Assembly: GCF_002968635.1 (NCBI RefSeq)
Contig: NZ_PVBN01000015.1
Location: 1-64,000, forward strand
Direction: 5' to 3'
Origin: Neorhizobium alkalisoli
GTDB lineage: Bacteria > Pseudomonadota > Alphaproteobacteria > Rhizobiales > Rhizobiaceae
DNA length: 64,000 bases
Each line of letters begins with the position of its first letter. Position 1 is the first letter of the stretch. Positions 1 through 7,592 of this stretch are shown here, one piece after another. Under the pieces are notes generated by a model. It saw nothing but the letters and a program-made list of their open reading frames with translations. It had not been told where the DNA came from and did no database searches. Made by a program: the position numbers and the translations under genes.

Positions 1-118
1 CCAAAAGCGAACGATCGAGGACACGTGGCGACACATCGGCTCTCTCGTCACAACAATCCAACCCGGCGAATGCAGTAACTACTTCGTAAACGCCGGATAC
101 GCTTCCGTCAAAACATGA
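1..118 (+). CDS. IS630-family transposase, C-terminal fragment (cut by window edge)
   Basis: Codons read from base 2 to the TGA at 116-118 give 38 residues that include RTIEDTWRHIG and GECSNYFVNAGYASV. This matches the conserved C-terminal tail of IS630-family DDE transposases (known family feature: E-C-x-N-Y-F-x-x-x-G-Y). The catalytic domain lies outside the window, so it cannot be judged whether the element is intact. The stop codon is only 6 bases from the 3' end of the opposing DUF2155 gene, leaving little room for a terminal inverted repeat. No TA target duplication could be assigned. IS630 is the best reading; another DDE family with a similar tail is possible. Confidence 0.7.
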   Translation, partial: QKRTIEDTWRHIGSLVTTIQPGECSNYFVNAGYASVKT

Positions 119-124
119 ACCGCT

Positions 125-556
125 CTAGTTCGTCGCCTTGGGGGGCGGCACGTCCGAGCTTGGTTTGCAGCCCGTCAGCCAAACGTCATAGATCGGATGC
201 TCGACAGCGTTCAGACCGGGGCTGTCGGCGAACATCCAGCCGGTGAAGATGCGGCGAATCTTGCGGTCGAGCGTGATCTCGTCCACCTCTATAAAGCCGT
301 CGATCTTCTGTGCTTCCGTGTCGTCGCGCGAATAACAAACCTTTGGCGTCACCTGGAGCGCGCCATACTGCACGGTCTCGTCGACATAAACGTCGAAGGT
401 CGTGATGCGGCCCGTAATCTTGTCGATGCCCTTGAATACGGCCACGGGATTGGAGATCCGCGCGGCAAAAGCCCCCTCTCCCGCAAGAACGGAGACTGCC
501 GCCATCACCACCGTGCCGACGATCAGTTTTCGTGAGGAAAGCTTCATCCGTGTCAT
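125..556 (-). CDS. DUF2155 domain secreted protein
   Basis: 143-residue protein with an N-terminal signal peptide: basic start, hydrophobic run (IVGTVVMAAVSVLAG) and an A-F-A-A cleavage region near residue 31. The rest matches DUF2155, an alphaproteobacterial family: a fragment on kinetics of ligand strands (FKGIDKITGRITTFDVYVDE), then a paired-cysteine core (Cys near residues 74 and 129) and the tail HPIYDVWLTGCK. Predicted periplasmic; the biochemical role of the family is unknown. It precedes no partner closely; NDUFA12 lies 66 bases upstream on the same strand and is usually adjacent in Rhizobiales, so co-transcription is likely. An IS630 transposase end abuts the 3' end. Confidence 0.88.
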   Translation of the reverse strand: MTRMKLSSRKLIVGTVVMAAVSVLAGEGAFAARISNPVAVFKGIDKITGRITTFDVYVDETVQYGALQVTPKVCYSRDDTEAQKIDGFIEVDEITLDRKIRRIFTGWMFADSPGLNAVEHPIYDVWLTGCKPSSDVPPPKATN

Positions 557-622
557 TCTGTGTCCCGTCTCGACAACATGTCCGGGTCGACGCCTAAAGC
601 CCGATTATGGCCAAAACAGGTG

Positions 623-1021
623 TCAGTTGCCGGGGGTCCAGGCATCATAGTCGCCTGTCACGCGCGGACGTTCGCCGGTCGCAGCAAGCGAGCCTTTGGG
701 ACGATATGCGAGCGGCGTGCCGGTCATGTTCGGCTTATGGGCCTTTTGCCACTCACGCGTCTGGTAGTCTTCCTGCGACGGGGCTATGTCGGTGCGATAG
801 TGCATCCAGCCGTGCCAGCCCGGCGGGATGGCAGAGGCTTCGGCATAGTTCTTGTAGATCACCCAGCGCTTGGGAGGGCCCCAAGACGTCAGCGGACCTT
901 CAAAATAGACGTTGCCGAGTTCGTCTTCACCGACCTTCTTGCCGTGGCGCCAGGTGAAAAACCGTGTACCGATCGTCTGTCCGTTCCACCAGGTGAAGAT
1001 CTGCAGCAGGAGGTTTTTCAT
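623..1021 (-). CDS. NADH:ubiquinone oxidoreductase subunit NDUFA12 (B17.2-type)
   Basis: 132 residues matching the NDUFA12/B17.2 family, a supernumerary subunit of complex I shared by alphaproteobacteria and mitochondria. Recognisable parts are the N-terminal TWWNGQTIGTRFFTWRHGK, the region EDELGNVYFEG, and the central RWVIYKN...PPGWHGWMHY block, followed by the Pro-rich PHKPN-like segment. It is a peripheral-arm assembly/stability factor on the cytoplasmic side. The catalytic nuo operon lies about 45 kb away in the same window, so this accessory subunit is unlinked from it. Likely co-transcribed with the DUF2155 gene downstream. Confidence 0.93.
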   Translation of the reverse strand: MKNLLLQIFTWWNGQTIGTRFFTWRHGKKVGEDELGNVYFEGPLTSWGPPKRWVIYKNYAEASAIPPGWHGWMHYRTDIAPSQEDYQTREWQKAHKPNMTGTPLAYRPKGSLAATGERPRVTGDYDAWTPGN

Positions 1022-1126
1022 GAATGTTCCGTCGGCTTGGCAAACAGGATAGCTACCACATACATGGCTGATCCGCTTATGCCGCTTGATCTGCGGGATG
1101 TCCAGTGATTCCCGTTGTCGCAGGCC

Positions 1127-1591
1127 TCATTTGAGCTTCATCTTGAAGCCGAAATGGCTCCTGGCGAAGCCGAGACGTTCGTAGAAGCGATGCGCATCCG
1201 CACGCGTCACGTTGGAGGTGAGCTGGACGAGCCGGCAATCGCGGCGCTTCGCTTCTTCGATCGCATGGCCGATCATCTGCGCGCCGATGCCTTGGCCGCG
1301 CATGTCGCCGCGCGTCTGCACCGCCTCAATGATCATGGAGAGCGATCCCCTGCCTGTCAGGGTGCGGTTGAAGAGGATCTGGAACGTACCAACCACTTCT
1401 CCGTCGCGTTCAGCAACGAAAAGCTGCTCGTTCTGAGATGCGTCGATCACATGGAAAGCGCGGAGGTAGTCCTCGAAAGCCGCCTCCTCCGTCGTGTCTC
1501 CGTGGCCGCCGATCTCGTCCGCGGCAAAGAGGGCAATGAGCGCGGCGAGGTCCGTTTCCCGTGCTCGCCGGATCAGCAGATTATCCGTCAC
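1127..1591 (-). CDS. GNAT family N-acetyltransferase
   Basis: 154 residues with the GNAT fold: an N-terminal LLIRRARETDLAALIALF segment, the acetyl-CoA binding motif A (RGDMRGQGIGAQMIGHAIEEA, R/Q-x-x-G-x-G/A) and motif B near the C terminus (DAHRFYERLGF). The start chosen is the GTG at 1591 because an AAAGGA ribosome-binding site lies 7 bases upstream and the family begins with the first beta strand just after it. An upstream in-frame ATG at 1687 would run into the divergent gene at 1651 and would add a non-conserved extension. Substrate is unknown. It is one of four GNAT genes within 6 kb. Confidence 0.88.
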   Translation of the reverse strand: MTDNLLIRRARETDLAALIALFAADEIGGHGDTTEEAAFEDYLRAFHVIDASQNEQLFVAERDGEVVGTFQILFNRTLTGRGSLSMIIEAVQTRGDMRGQGIGAQMIGHAIEEAKRRDCRLVQLTSNVTRADAHRFYERLGFARSHFGFKMKLK

Positions 1592-1650
1592 CTGTTTTCC
1601 TTTCAGAAAAGAATCGGCAATGATCGGTGCGGGGACCTTAGAGGGATCGG

Positions 1651-2082
1651 ATGATGGGACAAAGGCTTGCGGCGATTTTATTCTCACTCATGGTGGCCGC
1701 CTTCACAGTGACAGACGCTCAGGCCCGCAATGCCATCGCCTTTTCCCAGGCACCGGAAATGAGCAGCGGCACCTGCGTCGGCAAGTCGATCCGCAAGGCG
1801 CTCGATTGCGCAAAGAAAAAATGCATCGACGGCGGCGGTACGGCGGAGGATTGTCTCGAAACGACCGCTTGTTTTCCGGCCGGCTGGAGCATCGACATCT
1901 TTGTGCAGCAAAAGGACGGGCCGCATTGGCATGAAATTCACTGCGGCTTCGACAGCAAGGAAACCGCACTACAGGCCTCCAAATCCGTCTGTGATCCCAG
2001 GCGGCGCAAGGACCTCATCGAGTGCAGCGTCGTGACGATCTACAACGAGGACGGAAAGGCACTCGAACCTCCGGCTGAGTGA
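1651..2082 (+). CDS. Hypothetical secreted cysteine-containing protein
   Basis: 143 residues starting with a clear signal peptide (RLAAILFSLMVAAFTVTDAQA, cleavage after AQA). A GAGGG ribosome-binding site precedes the start by 5 bases. The mature part has eight cysteines (in CVGKS, CAKKKC, CLET, CFPAG, HCGFDS, CDPRR and ECSVV), which suggests a disulfide-bonded periplasmic protein. The layout resembles the loosely defined DUF4189-like secreted proteins of rhizobia, but the match is weak and the protein is left unnamed. It is transcribed divergently from the GNAT gene at 1127-1591 and converges on the GNAT at 2092-2595, leaving only 9 bases between stops. Confidence 0.72.
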   Translation: MMGQRLAAILFSLMVAAFTVTDAQARNAIAFSQAPEMSSGTCVGKSIRKALDCAKKKCIDGGGTAEDCLETTACFPAGWSIDIFVQQKDGPHWHEIHCGFDSKETALQASKSVCDPRRRKDLIECSVVTIYNEDGKALEPPAE

Positions 2083-2091
2083 ACCGGTTCT

Positions 2092-2595
2092 TCAGACGGA
2101 CAGGCGTTTTTCCAGGATGACCGCCGGCAAGCCCGAATTGGGAGCTCCCCATTCCTCCATGCGGTCGACTTCGGAAAATCCGAGCCTGTTGTAAAAGGAA
2201 ATCGCCCGGACATTCTGCAGCGCCACTTCGACGCGCATGATCTCGGCATCAGGAAAACAGGTTTCGAGTTCCGCGAAGATATCGCGCCCAATGCCTTCGT
2301 TCTGGCAGGACGGCCTGACGTAAAGCTGGTGCAGCATCGCCGTCTTCGCCATCTTCGGATACACGGCGGCATAACCGAGGCCGCCGATGTTCTTGCCGTT
2401 GTCGGCAACCAGAAATTCGCCTTCTCGCTTCAGGATGCGCGACCGAATGGCCGCCAACGAATGCCAGCCATCGATCATCTTCCGCACCCGTTCGGACCCG
2501 TAAAACGGGTCGTAGGTCGCATGGAACGTTTCCGCCAACAGGCTGCGGATCTGCTCCACATCCCGTTCTCCAGCGGTGCGTACGAAGTAGACCAT
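2092..2595 (-). CDS. GNAT family N-acetyltransferase
   Basis: 167 residues. GNAT features are the N-terminal VYFVRTAGERDVEQIRSLL, the motif A region LYVRPSCQNEGIGRDIFAELE (Q-N-E-G-I-G) and a C-terminal NVRAISFYNRLGF motif. The segment ETFHATYDPFYGSERV resembles the GNAT subgroup that includes rhizobial RimI-like enzymes, but no substrate can be assigned. It starts 4 bases after the gatB stop codon, so it is almost certainly translated from the gatB transcript. Confidence 0.88.
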   Translation of the reverse strand: MVYFVRTAGERDVEQIRSLLAETFHATYDPFYGSERVRKMIDGWHSLAAIRSRILKREGEFLVADNGKNIGGLGYAAVYPKMAKTAMLHQLYVRPSCQNEGIGRDIFAELETCFPDAEIMRVEVALQNVRAISFYNRLGFSEVDRMEEWGAPNSGLPAVILEKRLSV

Positions 2596-2599
2596 GGGT

Positions 2600-4102
2600 C
2601 TATTCTTCTATCCCCAGCTTGGCCTTGACGAGGGCTTGGACGGCCTGCGGGTTGGCCTTGCCACCGGTCGCCTTCATGACCTGGCCCACGAACCAGCCGG
2701 CAAGAGTCGGCTTTGCCTGCACCTTGGCAACCTGATCGGGGTTGGCGGCAATGATCTCGTCGACAGCTTTTTCGATCGCGCCGGTATCGGTCACCTGCTT
2801 CATGCCGCGGGCTTCGACGATCTCGGCCGGATCCCCACCCTCGTTCCAGACGATCTCGAAGAGGTCCTTGGCGATCTTGCCGGAAATAGTCTCGGCCTTG
2901 ATGAGGTCGATGATGCCGCCGAGCTGGGCGGGCGAAACCGGAGTCTCTTCAATGTCTTTGCCGGCTTTGTTCAAGGCGCCGAGCAGGTCGTTGATGACCC
3001 AGTTCGCGGCAATCTTGCCGTCGCGGCCCTCGGCGACAGCCTCGAAATAATCCGCGATCGCCTTCTCCGAGACCAGGACGGAGGCGTCATAGACCGACAG
3101 GCCGAGTTCGCGCACGAAGCGGGCCTTCTTGTCGTCCGGCAGTTCCGGGAGATGCTCTTTCAATTCGGCGACAAAGGCGTCGTCGAATTCGAGCGGCAGC
3201 AGGTCGGGATCGGGGAAATAACGGTAATCGTGCGCGTCCTCCTTGGACCGCATGGACCGTGTTTCGCCCTTGCCCGGATCGAAGAGGCGAGTTTCCTGGT
3301 CGATCGAACCACCATCCTCGAGGATGGCGATCTGGCGGCGGGCTTCGTATTCGATCGCCTGGCCGATGAAGCGGATCGAGTTGACGTTCTTGATCTCGCA
3401 ACGGGTGCCGAAATCCGAACCCGGACGACGGACCGAGACGTTGACGTCGGCGCGCATCGAACCCTCATCCATGTTGCCGTCGCAGGTGCCGAGATAACGC
3501 ACGATCGAGCGCAACTTGGTCACGTAGGCCTTGGCTTCGTCGGACGAGCGCATGTCCGGCTTGGAAACGATTTCCATCAACGCCACGCCGGAGCGGTTCA
3601 GGTCCACGTAGGACATGGTCGGATGCTGGTCATGCATCGACTTGCCGGCATCCTGCTCCAGGTGCAGGCGCTCGATGCCGATCTCGATATCTTCGAACTG
3701 GCCCTGGCGGTCCGGGCCGAGCGAGATGACGATCTTGCCTTCGCCGACGATCGGGTCCTTGTACTGGGAAATCTGATAACCCTGCGGCAGGTCCGGATAG
3801 AAATAGTTCTTGCGGTCGAAGACGGAGCGCTTGTTGATCTGCGCCTTGAGACCGAGGCCCGTGCGTACTGCCTGCTTGACGCATTCCTCGTTGATGACCG
3901 GCAGCATGCCAGGCATGGCGGCATCGACCAGCGATACGTTGGAATTGGCAGGCTTGCCGAATTCGGTGGAAGCGCCCGAGAAGAGCTTGGAATTGGACAG
4001 CACCTGGGCGTGCACCTCCAGGCCGATGATCACCTCCCAGTCACCGGTGGCACCGGGAATGAGGCGTTTCGGATCAGGCGTGCGGACGTCGACAATGGTC
4101 AT
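2600..4102 (-). CDS. gatB: Asp-tRNA(Asn)/Glu-tRNA(Gln) amidotransferase subunit B
   Basis: 500 residues, full length for GatB. The N-terminal catalytic cradle is recognised by EVIIGLEVHAQVLSNSKLFSG (residues ~24-44), DLPQGYQISQY and LMEIVSKPDMRS. The C-terminal YqeY-type tRNA-binding domain contains KIAANWVINDLLG. GatB activates Glu-tRNA(Gln) or Asp-tRNA(Asn) by phosphorylation; GatA supplies ammonia and GatC ties the complex together. gatC and gatA lie 1.9 kb upstream on the same strand, separated by a GNAT, a small gene, a YjhX gene and another GNAT. The last codons lie 4 bases before the next GNAT start. Confidence 0.97.
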   Translation of the reverse strand: MTIVDVRTPDPKRLIPGATGDWEVIIGLEVHAQVLSNSKLFSGASTEFGKPANSNVSLVDAAMPGMLPVINEECVKQAVRTGLGLKAQINKRSVFDRKNYFYPDLPQGYQISQYKDPIVGEGKIVISLGPDRQGQFEDIEIGIERLHLEQDAGKSMHDQHPTMSYVDLNRSGVALMEIVSKPDMRSSDEAKAYVTKLRSIVRYLGTCDGNMDEGSMRADVNVSVRRPGSDFGTRCEIKNVNSIRFIGQAIEYEARRQIAILEDGGSIDQETRLFDPGKGETRSMRSKEDAHDYRYFPDPDLLPLEFDDAFVAELKEHLPELPDDKKARFVRELGLSVYDASVLVSEKAIADYFEAVAEGRDGKIAANWVINDLLGALNKAGKDIEETPVSPAQLGGIIDLIKAETISGKIAKDLFEIVWNEGGDPAEIVEARGMKQVTDTGAIEKAVDEIIAANPDQVAKVQAKPTLAGWFVGQVMKATGGKANPQAVQALVKAKLGIEE

Positions 4103-4170
4103 CTGATGCTCGTGAAATGGTCTCGATTATTTTGTCTGGAGGTAGAGCAAATGACGATGAGGCGCAAGCT

Positions 4171-4680
4171 TTAGAAGCTCGGTCCGTAGGTCTCCGGCTC
4201 TTCGACCACGAGACGCTTGGACAATCCGACCGACTGGACATCCCGGTCGATCTTGGGCGAGTAGGCCACGGTTAGCCAGTTGATGGAATAGCCGTGCTTT
4301 TCGAAGAAGCCGACGGCCTCGGCATTGCGGGCGTGGGTTTCGACACGCGCGACCTCAAATCCCTGATGGACGATCTGCGCCTCGATCTCTTCGAGCAGCA
4401 GCTTACCGAGCCCCTGCCCCTGGAATGCCGGATCGATCCAGAAATCGGAGATCAGCTCGTCCAGCTTCTCGCGGGCGGCCCAGCCGGCCACGCTACCGCC
4501 CTGCTCTACAATCGTAATGGTGAGCCAGGAGGAATGGGTGAAATTCCGGAAGGCGGAAAAGGCGCTCTCGCGCATATCGGTCATCTCACCGATCGAGATC
4601 ATGGCCTTTTCCCAAGCGCGAAACCCGATCTCCGCAAGAGTATCCACTTCATCTTCACGCGCATTGCGAACGCTGACCAT
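4171..4680 (-). CDS. GNAT family N-acetyltransferase
   Basis: 169 residues from the ATG at 4680, which has an AGGGGG ribosome-binding site 5 bases upstream; a longer in-frame start at 4755 has none. Motif A is WIDPAFQGQGLGKLLLEEIE and motif B is NAEAVGFFEKHGY. It shares GWAARE, IS-x-x-WIDPAFQG and the general spacing with the GNAT at 5558-6061, so the two look like an old duplication. It is divergent from the YjhX-type gene at 4963; in E. coli the YjhX toxin is paired with a GNAT protein, YjhQ, so a functional link is possible but unproven. Substrate unknown. Confidence 0.88.
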   Translation of the reverse strand: MVSVRNAREDEVDTLAEIGFRAWEKAMISIGEMTDMRESAFSAFRNFTHSSWLTITIVEQGGSVAGWAAREKLDELISDFWIDPAFQGQGLGKLLLEEIEAQIVHQGFEVARVETHARNAEAVGFFEKHGYSINWLTVAYSPKIDRDVQSVGLSKRLVVEEPETYGPSF

Positions 4681-4962
4681 GGCACCCCCTGTTGTCGGGC
4701 CAGTAGAACACTGAGTCTCCCCTTTTGCCAGAAGAACATCGGCCGGGCTGTGCAATGCAGCTTGACGCCTGGGGAAAACATGCTAGCAGCGATCTCGTAC
4801 CGATGGAGTTTTGATGTTCTCTTTCGCAGAGACCTTCTGAGGGGCCGGGCAGCGACGTAAGCCGCGCCGGCCCAGACAAAAACGAGAGCCCCGACGCCAA
4901 CCAAAGCGCCGGCAACGTTTTTGTGCGCTCGCAAGCGAGCGCCTATCCGGACATCAAAACCA
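4681..4962. other. Divergent intergenic region with GC palindrome
   Basis: 282 bases separate the divergent GNAT (4171-4680) and YjhX-like (4963-5220) genes. The one clear structure is the perfect inverted repeat GCGCTCGC-AA-GCGAGCGC at 4925-4942, 20 bases before the yjhX start codon. It could be an operator, or fold at the 5' end of the yjhX mRNA. Part of the minus strand (about 4800-4930) reads as a hydrophobic peptide, but it has no convincing start or codon bias. No promoter was assigned with confidence. Confidence 0.45.
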
Positions 4963-5220
4963 ATGGATATTTCCCGCGCAGAACAGCGCATCCTTCACCT
5001 GCTCGCCCAGGGCGGCAGGATCGAAATCACCCGCGACGAAAACCGCAAGATCGAGACACTGCAACTCTATACCCGCGAAGGCTGGGTCTTCTCGCGCCTC
5101 GATCTGATCACTTTCCGCAAGCTCAAGCAGAAGAAGGCGATCAGATCCAAAGCCGGCAAGCCCTACCGTATCACCGAGCGGGGACTCGTGCTGGTGAGAG
5201 CCGAGCAGGACAATAGGTAG
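4963..5220 (+). CDS. YjhX family protein (UPF0386, topoisomerase I inhibitor-like toxin)
   Basis: 85 residues closely following the E. coli YjhX/TopAI layout from end to end: M-x-x-SR-x-EQR-x-LH-x-L-A-x-GGRI at the start, a central YTREGWVFSRLD, KKAIRSKAGKPYRIT, and the ending VRAEQDNR. E. coli YjhX inhibits DNA topoisomerase I and is neutralised by the GNAT-like YjhQ (established knowledge). Here two GNAT genes lie on either side (4171-4680 and 5558-6061), and topA is in this window at 18250. The ATG at 4963 matches the family start; an upstream GTG/ATG would add 14 unrelated residues. Whether it is toxic in this host is unknown; many UPF0386 members are solitary. Confidence 0.88.
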   Translation: MDISRAEQRILHLLAQGGRIEITRDENRKIETLQLYTREGWVFSRLDLITFRKLKQKKAIRSKAGKPYRITERGLVLVRAEQDNR

Positions 5221-5234
5221 TCTTGCCAATCAAC

Positions 5235-5262
5235 CGCCGCGCGTCGTCACCGACGCGCGGCG
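5235..5262. terminator. GC-rich hairpin between convergent genes
   Basis: A 12-bp perfect stem (CGCCGCGCGTCG / CGACGCGCGGCG) around the loop TCAC lies between the convergent yjhX-like gene and the small gene at 5273-5545. There is no T tract on either side, so it is an imperfect intrinsic terminator, but its position and stability suggest transcription termination for both strands. Confidence 0.5.
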
Positions 5263-5272
5263 ACGGCCTGCC

Positions 5273-5545
5273 TCAAAGATGCTTTGAAAGTTCTGCCCGC
5301 ATCACCGGCCACTCTTCCGCGATCGATCCCGTGCGGGTTTTGCCGGCGCGGCGATACCAGTAGTCGGCATTCCAGTCATCGCCTTCGATGCGATGGCACA
5401 GGGCATGACCCCAGTCGAAGAATTGCTCGCCTTCATGATCCTGGCAGATTTGGTGCACGGTCTGCCAATCCGCGCCCATCTTGAAACCACCTGCCGAAAG
5501 GCTGTCGAACGCCTCCACCATCTGCGCGAAATTGGATTTTGCCAT
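5273..5545 (-). CDS. Conserved hypothetical protein
   Basis: 90 residues, acidic and rich in aromatics, with GGFKMGADWQTVHQICQDHE, FFDWGHALCHRIEGDDWNADYWYRRAGK and a C-terminal SIAEEWPVMRAEL. No signal peptide or membrane segment is seen, so it is probably cytoplasmic. Codon use fits the neighbours. I recall similar short proteins in rhizobia but no named domain. It starts 12 bases after the GNAT at 5558-6061 ends, so it is probably the last gene of the gatC-gatA-GNAT transcript. Confidence 0.72.
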   Translation of the reverse strand: MAKSNFAQMVEAFDSLSAGGFKMGADWQTVHQICQDHEGEQFFDWGHALCHRIEGDDWNADYWYRRAGKTRTGSIAEEWPVMRAELSKHL

Positions 5546-5557
5546 GAAGCCTCCTCC

Positions 5558-6061
5558 CTACTCGCTATCTGCGAGCAGCTCCTTCTCAAGATGGACCTTC
5601 TCAAGGGGGATACCAAGGCTCAAATCCTGCTCCAGGCCCCGCCAGACGATCGAGAAGCCGGAACGCTGGTAGAGGCCGATCGCTCCGAGATTGGTGGCGC
5701 GGGTGTTGATCTTTGCCAACCGGAAACCGTCGGCGGCAATACGACCCAGGAAATGATGGAGGAGCGCCGAACCTGCCCCACGGCCCTGGAAAGCCGGATC
5801 GATCCAGATATCGGAGATATGATCCGGCTCGCCCTCCCGGGCGGCCCAGCCGACTATTCGACCATTCAGTTCGGCAACGGCGACGTCGCCTTTGGCCGTA
5901 GCCGGATAGTCAAGGAAGGCTATGCGGGCGGCCTCGATAACCTTGGGCTCGTCGAACGCCGCCTCGCCCGAGCCGCTGAATTTCCATGCGGCAAAGCCCA
6001 CGTCGGCGACCGCCTGATGATCGGCGGCCGTCATTGTCCGGATGGTCGGCTGGCTTACCAC
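5558..6061 (-). CDS. GNAT family N-acetyltransferase
   Basis: 167 residues from a GTG at 6061, which overlaps the gatA stop codon by 7 bases (GTGGTAA), implying translational coupling. The alternative ATG at 6034 would delete the first beta strand seen in the paralogue at 4171-4680. Motif A is WIDPAFQGRGAGSALLHHFL and motif B is NLGAIGLYQRSGF. It shares FAAW/FRAW, GWAARE and IS-x-x-WIDPAFQG with that paralogue. The reading frame stays open antisense through gatA because of high GC, but only this part is coding. Substrate unknown. Confidence 0.86.
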   Translation of the reverse strand: MVSQPTIRTMTAADHQAVADVGFAAWKFSGSGEAAFDEPKVIEAARIAFLDYPATAKGDVAVAELNGRIVGWAAREGEPDHISDIWIDPAFQGRGAGSALLHHFLGRIAADGFRLAKINTRATNLGAIGLYQRSGFSIVWRGLEQDLSLGIPLEKVHLEKELLADSE

Positions 6062-7536
6062 CACTTGGCCGGCGTGAACCTCCCGGCCGCCTGTTCGATG
6101 ACATGCGCCGTCCGGAACAGCGTCTCCTCCTCGAAGGGCTTGCCGATAAGCTGCAGACCGAGCGGCAGCCCCTTGTGGTCCAGACCGGCGGGAACCGCGA
6201 TGCCCGGCAGACCAGCCATATTCACGGTAACGGTGAAGATGTCGTTGAGGTACATCTTCACCGGATCGGAGGCCAAATCCTCGTCGGCGACGCCGAAGGC
6301 GGAGGACGGGGTGGCCGGCGTCAGGATCGCATCGACACCGGCGTCGAAAACGAGTTCGAAGTCGCGCTTGATCAGCGTCCGAACCTTCTGCGCCTGCAGG
6401 TAATAGGCATCGTAATAACCGGCGGACAGAACGTAGGTGCCGATCATGATGCGGCGTTTGACTTCCGTGCCGAAGCCGGCGGCGCGGGTCTTCTCGTACA
6501 TGTCGACGATGTCCTTGCCGTCGACGCGCAGGCCGTAGCGCACGCCGTCGTAACGGGCGAGGTTCGAAGACGCTTCGGCGGGCGCCACGATGTAGTAGGC
6601 CGGAAGGGCGTATTTGGTGTGCGGCAGGGTGATATCGACAATCTCGGCACCGGCATCCTTCAACCAGGCGATGCCCTTCTGCCAGAGCGCTTCGATTTCC
6701 TCCGGCATGCCGTCGACGCGATATTCCTTCGGTATGCCGATCTTCATGCCCTTCAGGGACTGCCCGAGCGCGGCCTCGTAATCCGGCACCGGCAGATCGA
6801 CGGAGGTCGTATCCTTGGCGTCGACCGATGCCATCGACTTCAGCATGATCGCCGCATCGCGTACGTCGCGGGCGATCGGACCTGCCTGGTCGAGCGACGA
6901 GGCGAAGGCAACGGTGCCCCAACGCGAGCAGCGGCCATAGGTAGGCTTGATGCCGACGGTGCCCGTGAAGGCGGCCGGCTGGCGGATCGAGCCGCCGGTG
7001 TCCGTAGCGGTCGCGCCGGCGCAAAGATGCGCAGCAACGGCGGCGGCCGAACCGCCGGAGGAACCGCCCGGCACGAGCTGCTGATTGGAGCCGGCAGCCT
7101 TCCATGGGTTGATCACCGCACCGTAGTGCGAGGTCTCGTTGGACGAGCCCATGGCGAATTCGTCCATGTTGAGCTTGCCCAGCATGACGGCGCCATCGTC
7201 CCAGAGGTTCTGGGAGACGGTCGATTCATATTTCGGCTTGAAACCGTCGAGGATATGCGAGCAGGCCTGGGTATGGACATCGCGGGTGGCGAAAAGATCC
7301 TTGATGCCGAGCGGGATGCCCTCCAGCGCACCGACCTCGCCAGTGGCGCGACGGGCGTCGGAGGCCTTCGCCATTTCAAGCGCTTTTTCCGGGGTCACGG
7401 CGACATAGGCATTGAACACCTGGTTGGCGGCATCGATCGCCTTCAGATAGCTTTCGGTCAGCTCGACGGACGTAAATTCCTTGGCCTTCAGCTTTTCGCG
7501 GGCTTCGGCAATGGTGAGGCTGGTGAGTTCGGTCAT
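6055..7536 (-). CDS. gatA: Glu-tRNA(Gln)/Asp-tRNA(Asn) amidotransferase subunit A
   Basis: 493 residues, typical GatA length. The amidase-signature triad is visible: Lys79 in LGIKDLF, cis-Ser159 in PGGSSGGSAAAV and nucleophile Ser183 in TDTGGSIRQPA. Lys79 and the 24-residue spacing between the two serines match characterised GatA enzymes. It hydrolyses glutamine and channels ammonia to GatB for amidation of misacylated tRNA. gatC starts 56 bases upstream, and a GNAT gene overlaps the stop codon. Presence of gatCAB implies indirect Gln-tRNA (and/or Asn-tRNA) formation in this organism. Confidence 0.98.
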   Translation of the reverse strand: MTELTSLTIAEAREKLKAKEFTSVELTESYLKAIDAANQVFNAYVAVTPEKALEMAKASDARRATGEVGALEGIPLGIKDLFATRDVHTQACSHILDGFKPKYESTVSQNLWDDGAVMLGKLNMDEFAMGSSNETSHYGAVINPWKAAGSNQQLVPGGSSGGSAAAVAAHLCAGATATDTGGSIRQPAAFTGTVGIKPTYGRCSRWGTVAFASSLDQAGPIARDVRDAAIMLKSMASVDAKDTTSVDLPVPDYEAALGQSLKGMKIGIPKEYRVDGMPEEIEALWQKGIAWLKDAGAEIVDITLPHTKYALPAYYIVAPAEASSNLARYDGVRYGLRVDGKDIVDMYEKTRAAGFGTEVKRRIMIGTYVLSAGYYDAYYLQAQKVRTLIKRDFELVFDAGVDAILTPATPSSAFGVADEDLASDPVKMYLNDIFTVTVNMAGLPGIAVPAGLDHKGLPLGLQLIGKPFEEETLFRTAHVIEQAAGRFTPAKWW

Positions 7537-7592
7537 GGTCTCATCAAAATGTTCGAATGCGTGAAAAGGAGAGAAGCGGCGCTATCTGGCGC

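Noticed and set aside
4599..4991. Minus-strand frame with a hydrophobic stretch near 4850
   Set aside because: No convincing start or codon bias; overlaps the GNAT gene and the yjhX promoter region.
5558..7105. Long 515-codon open frame on the minus strand
   Set aside because: Only its C-terminal third (from 6061) is the GNAT; the rest is a high-GC shadow of gatA.
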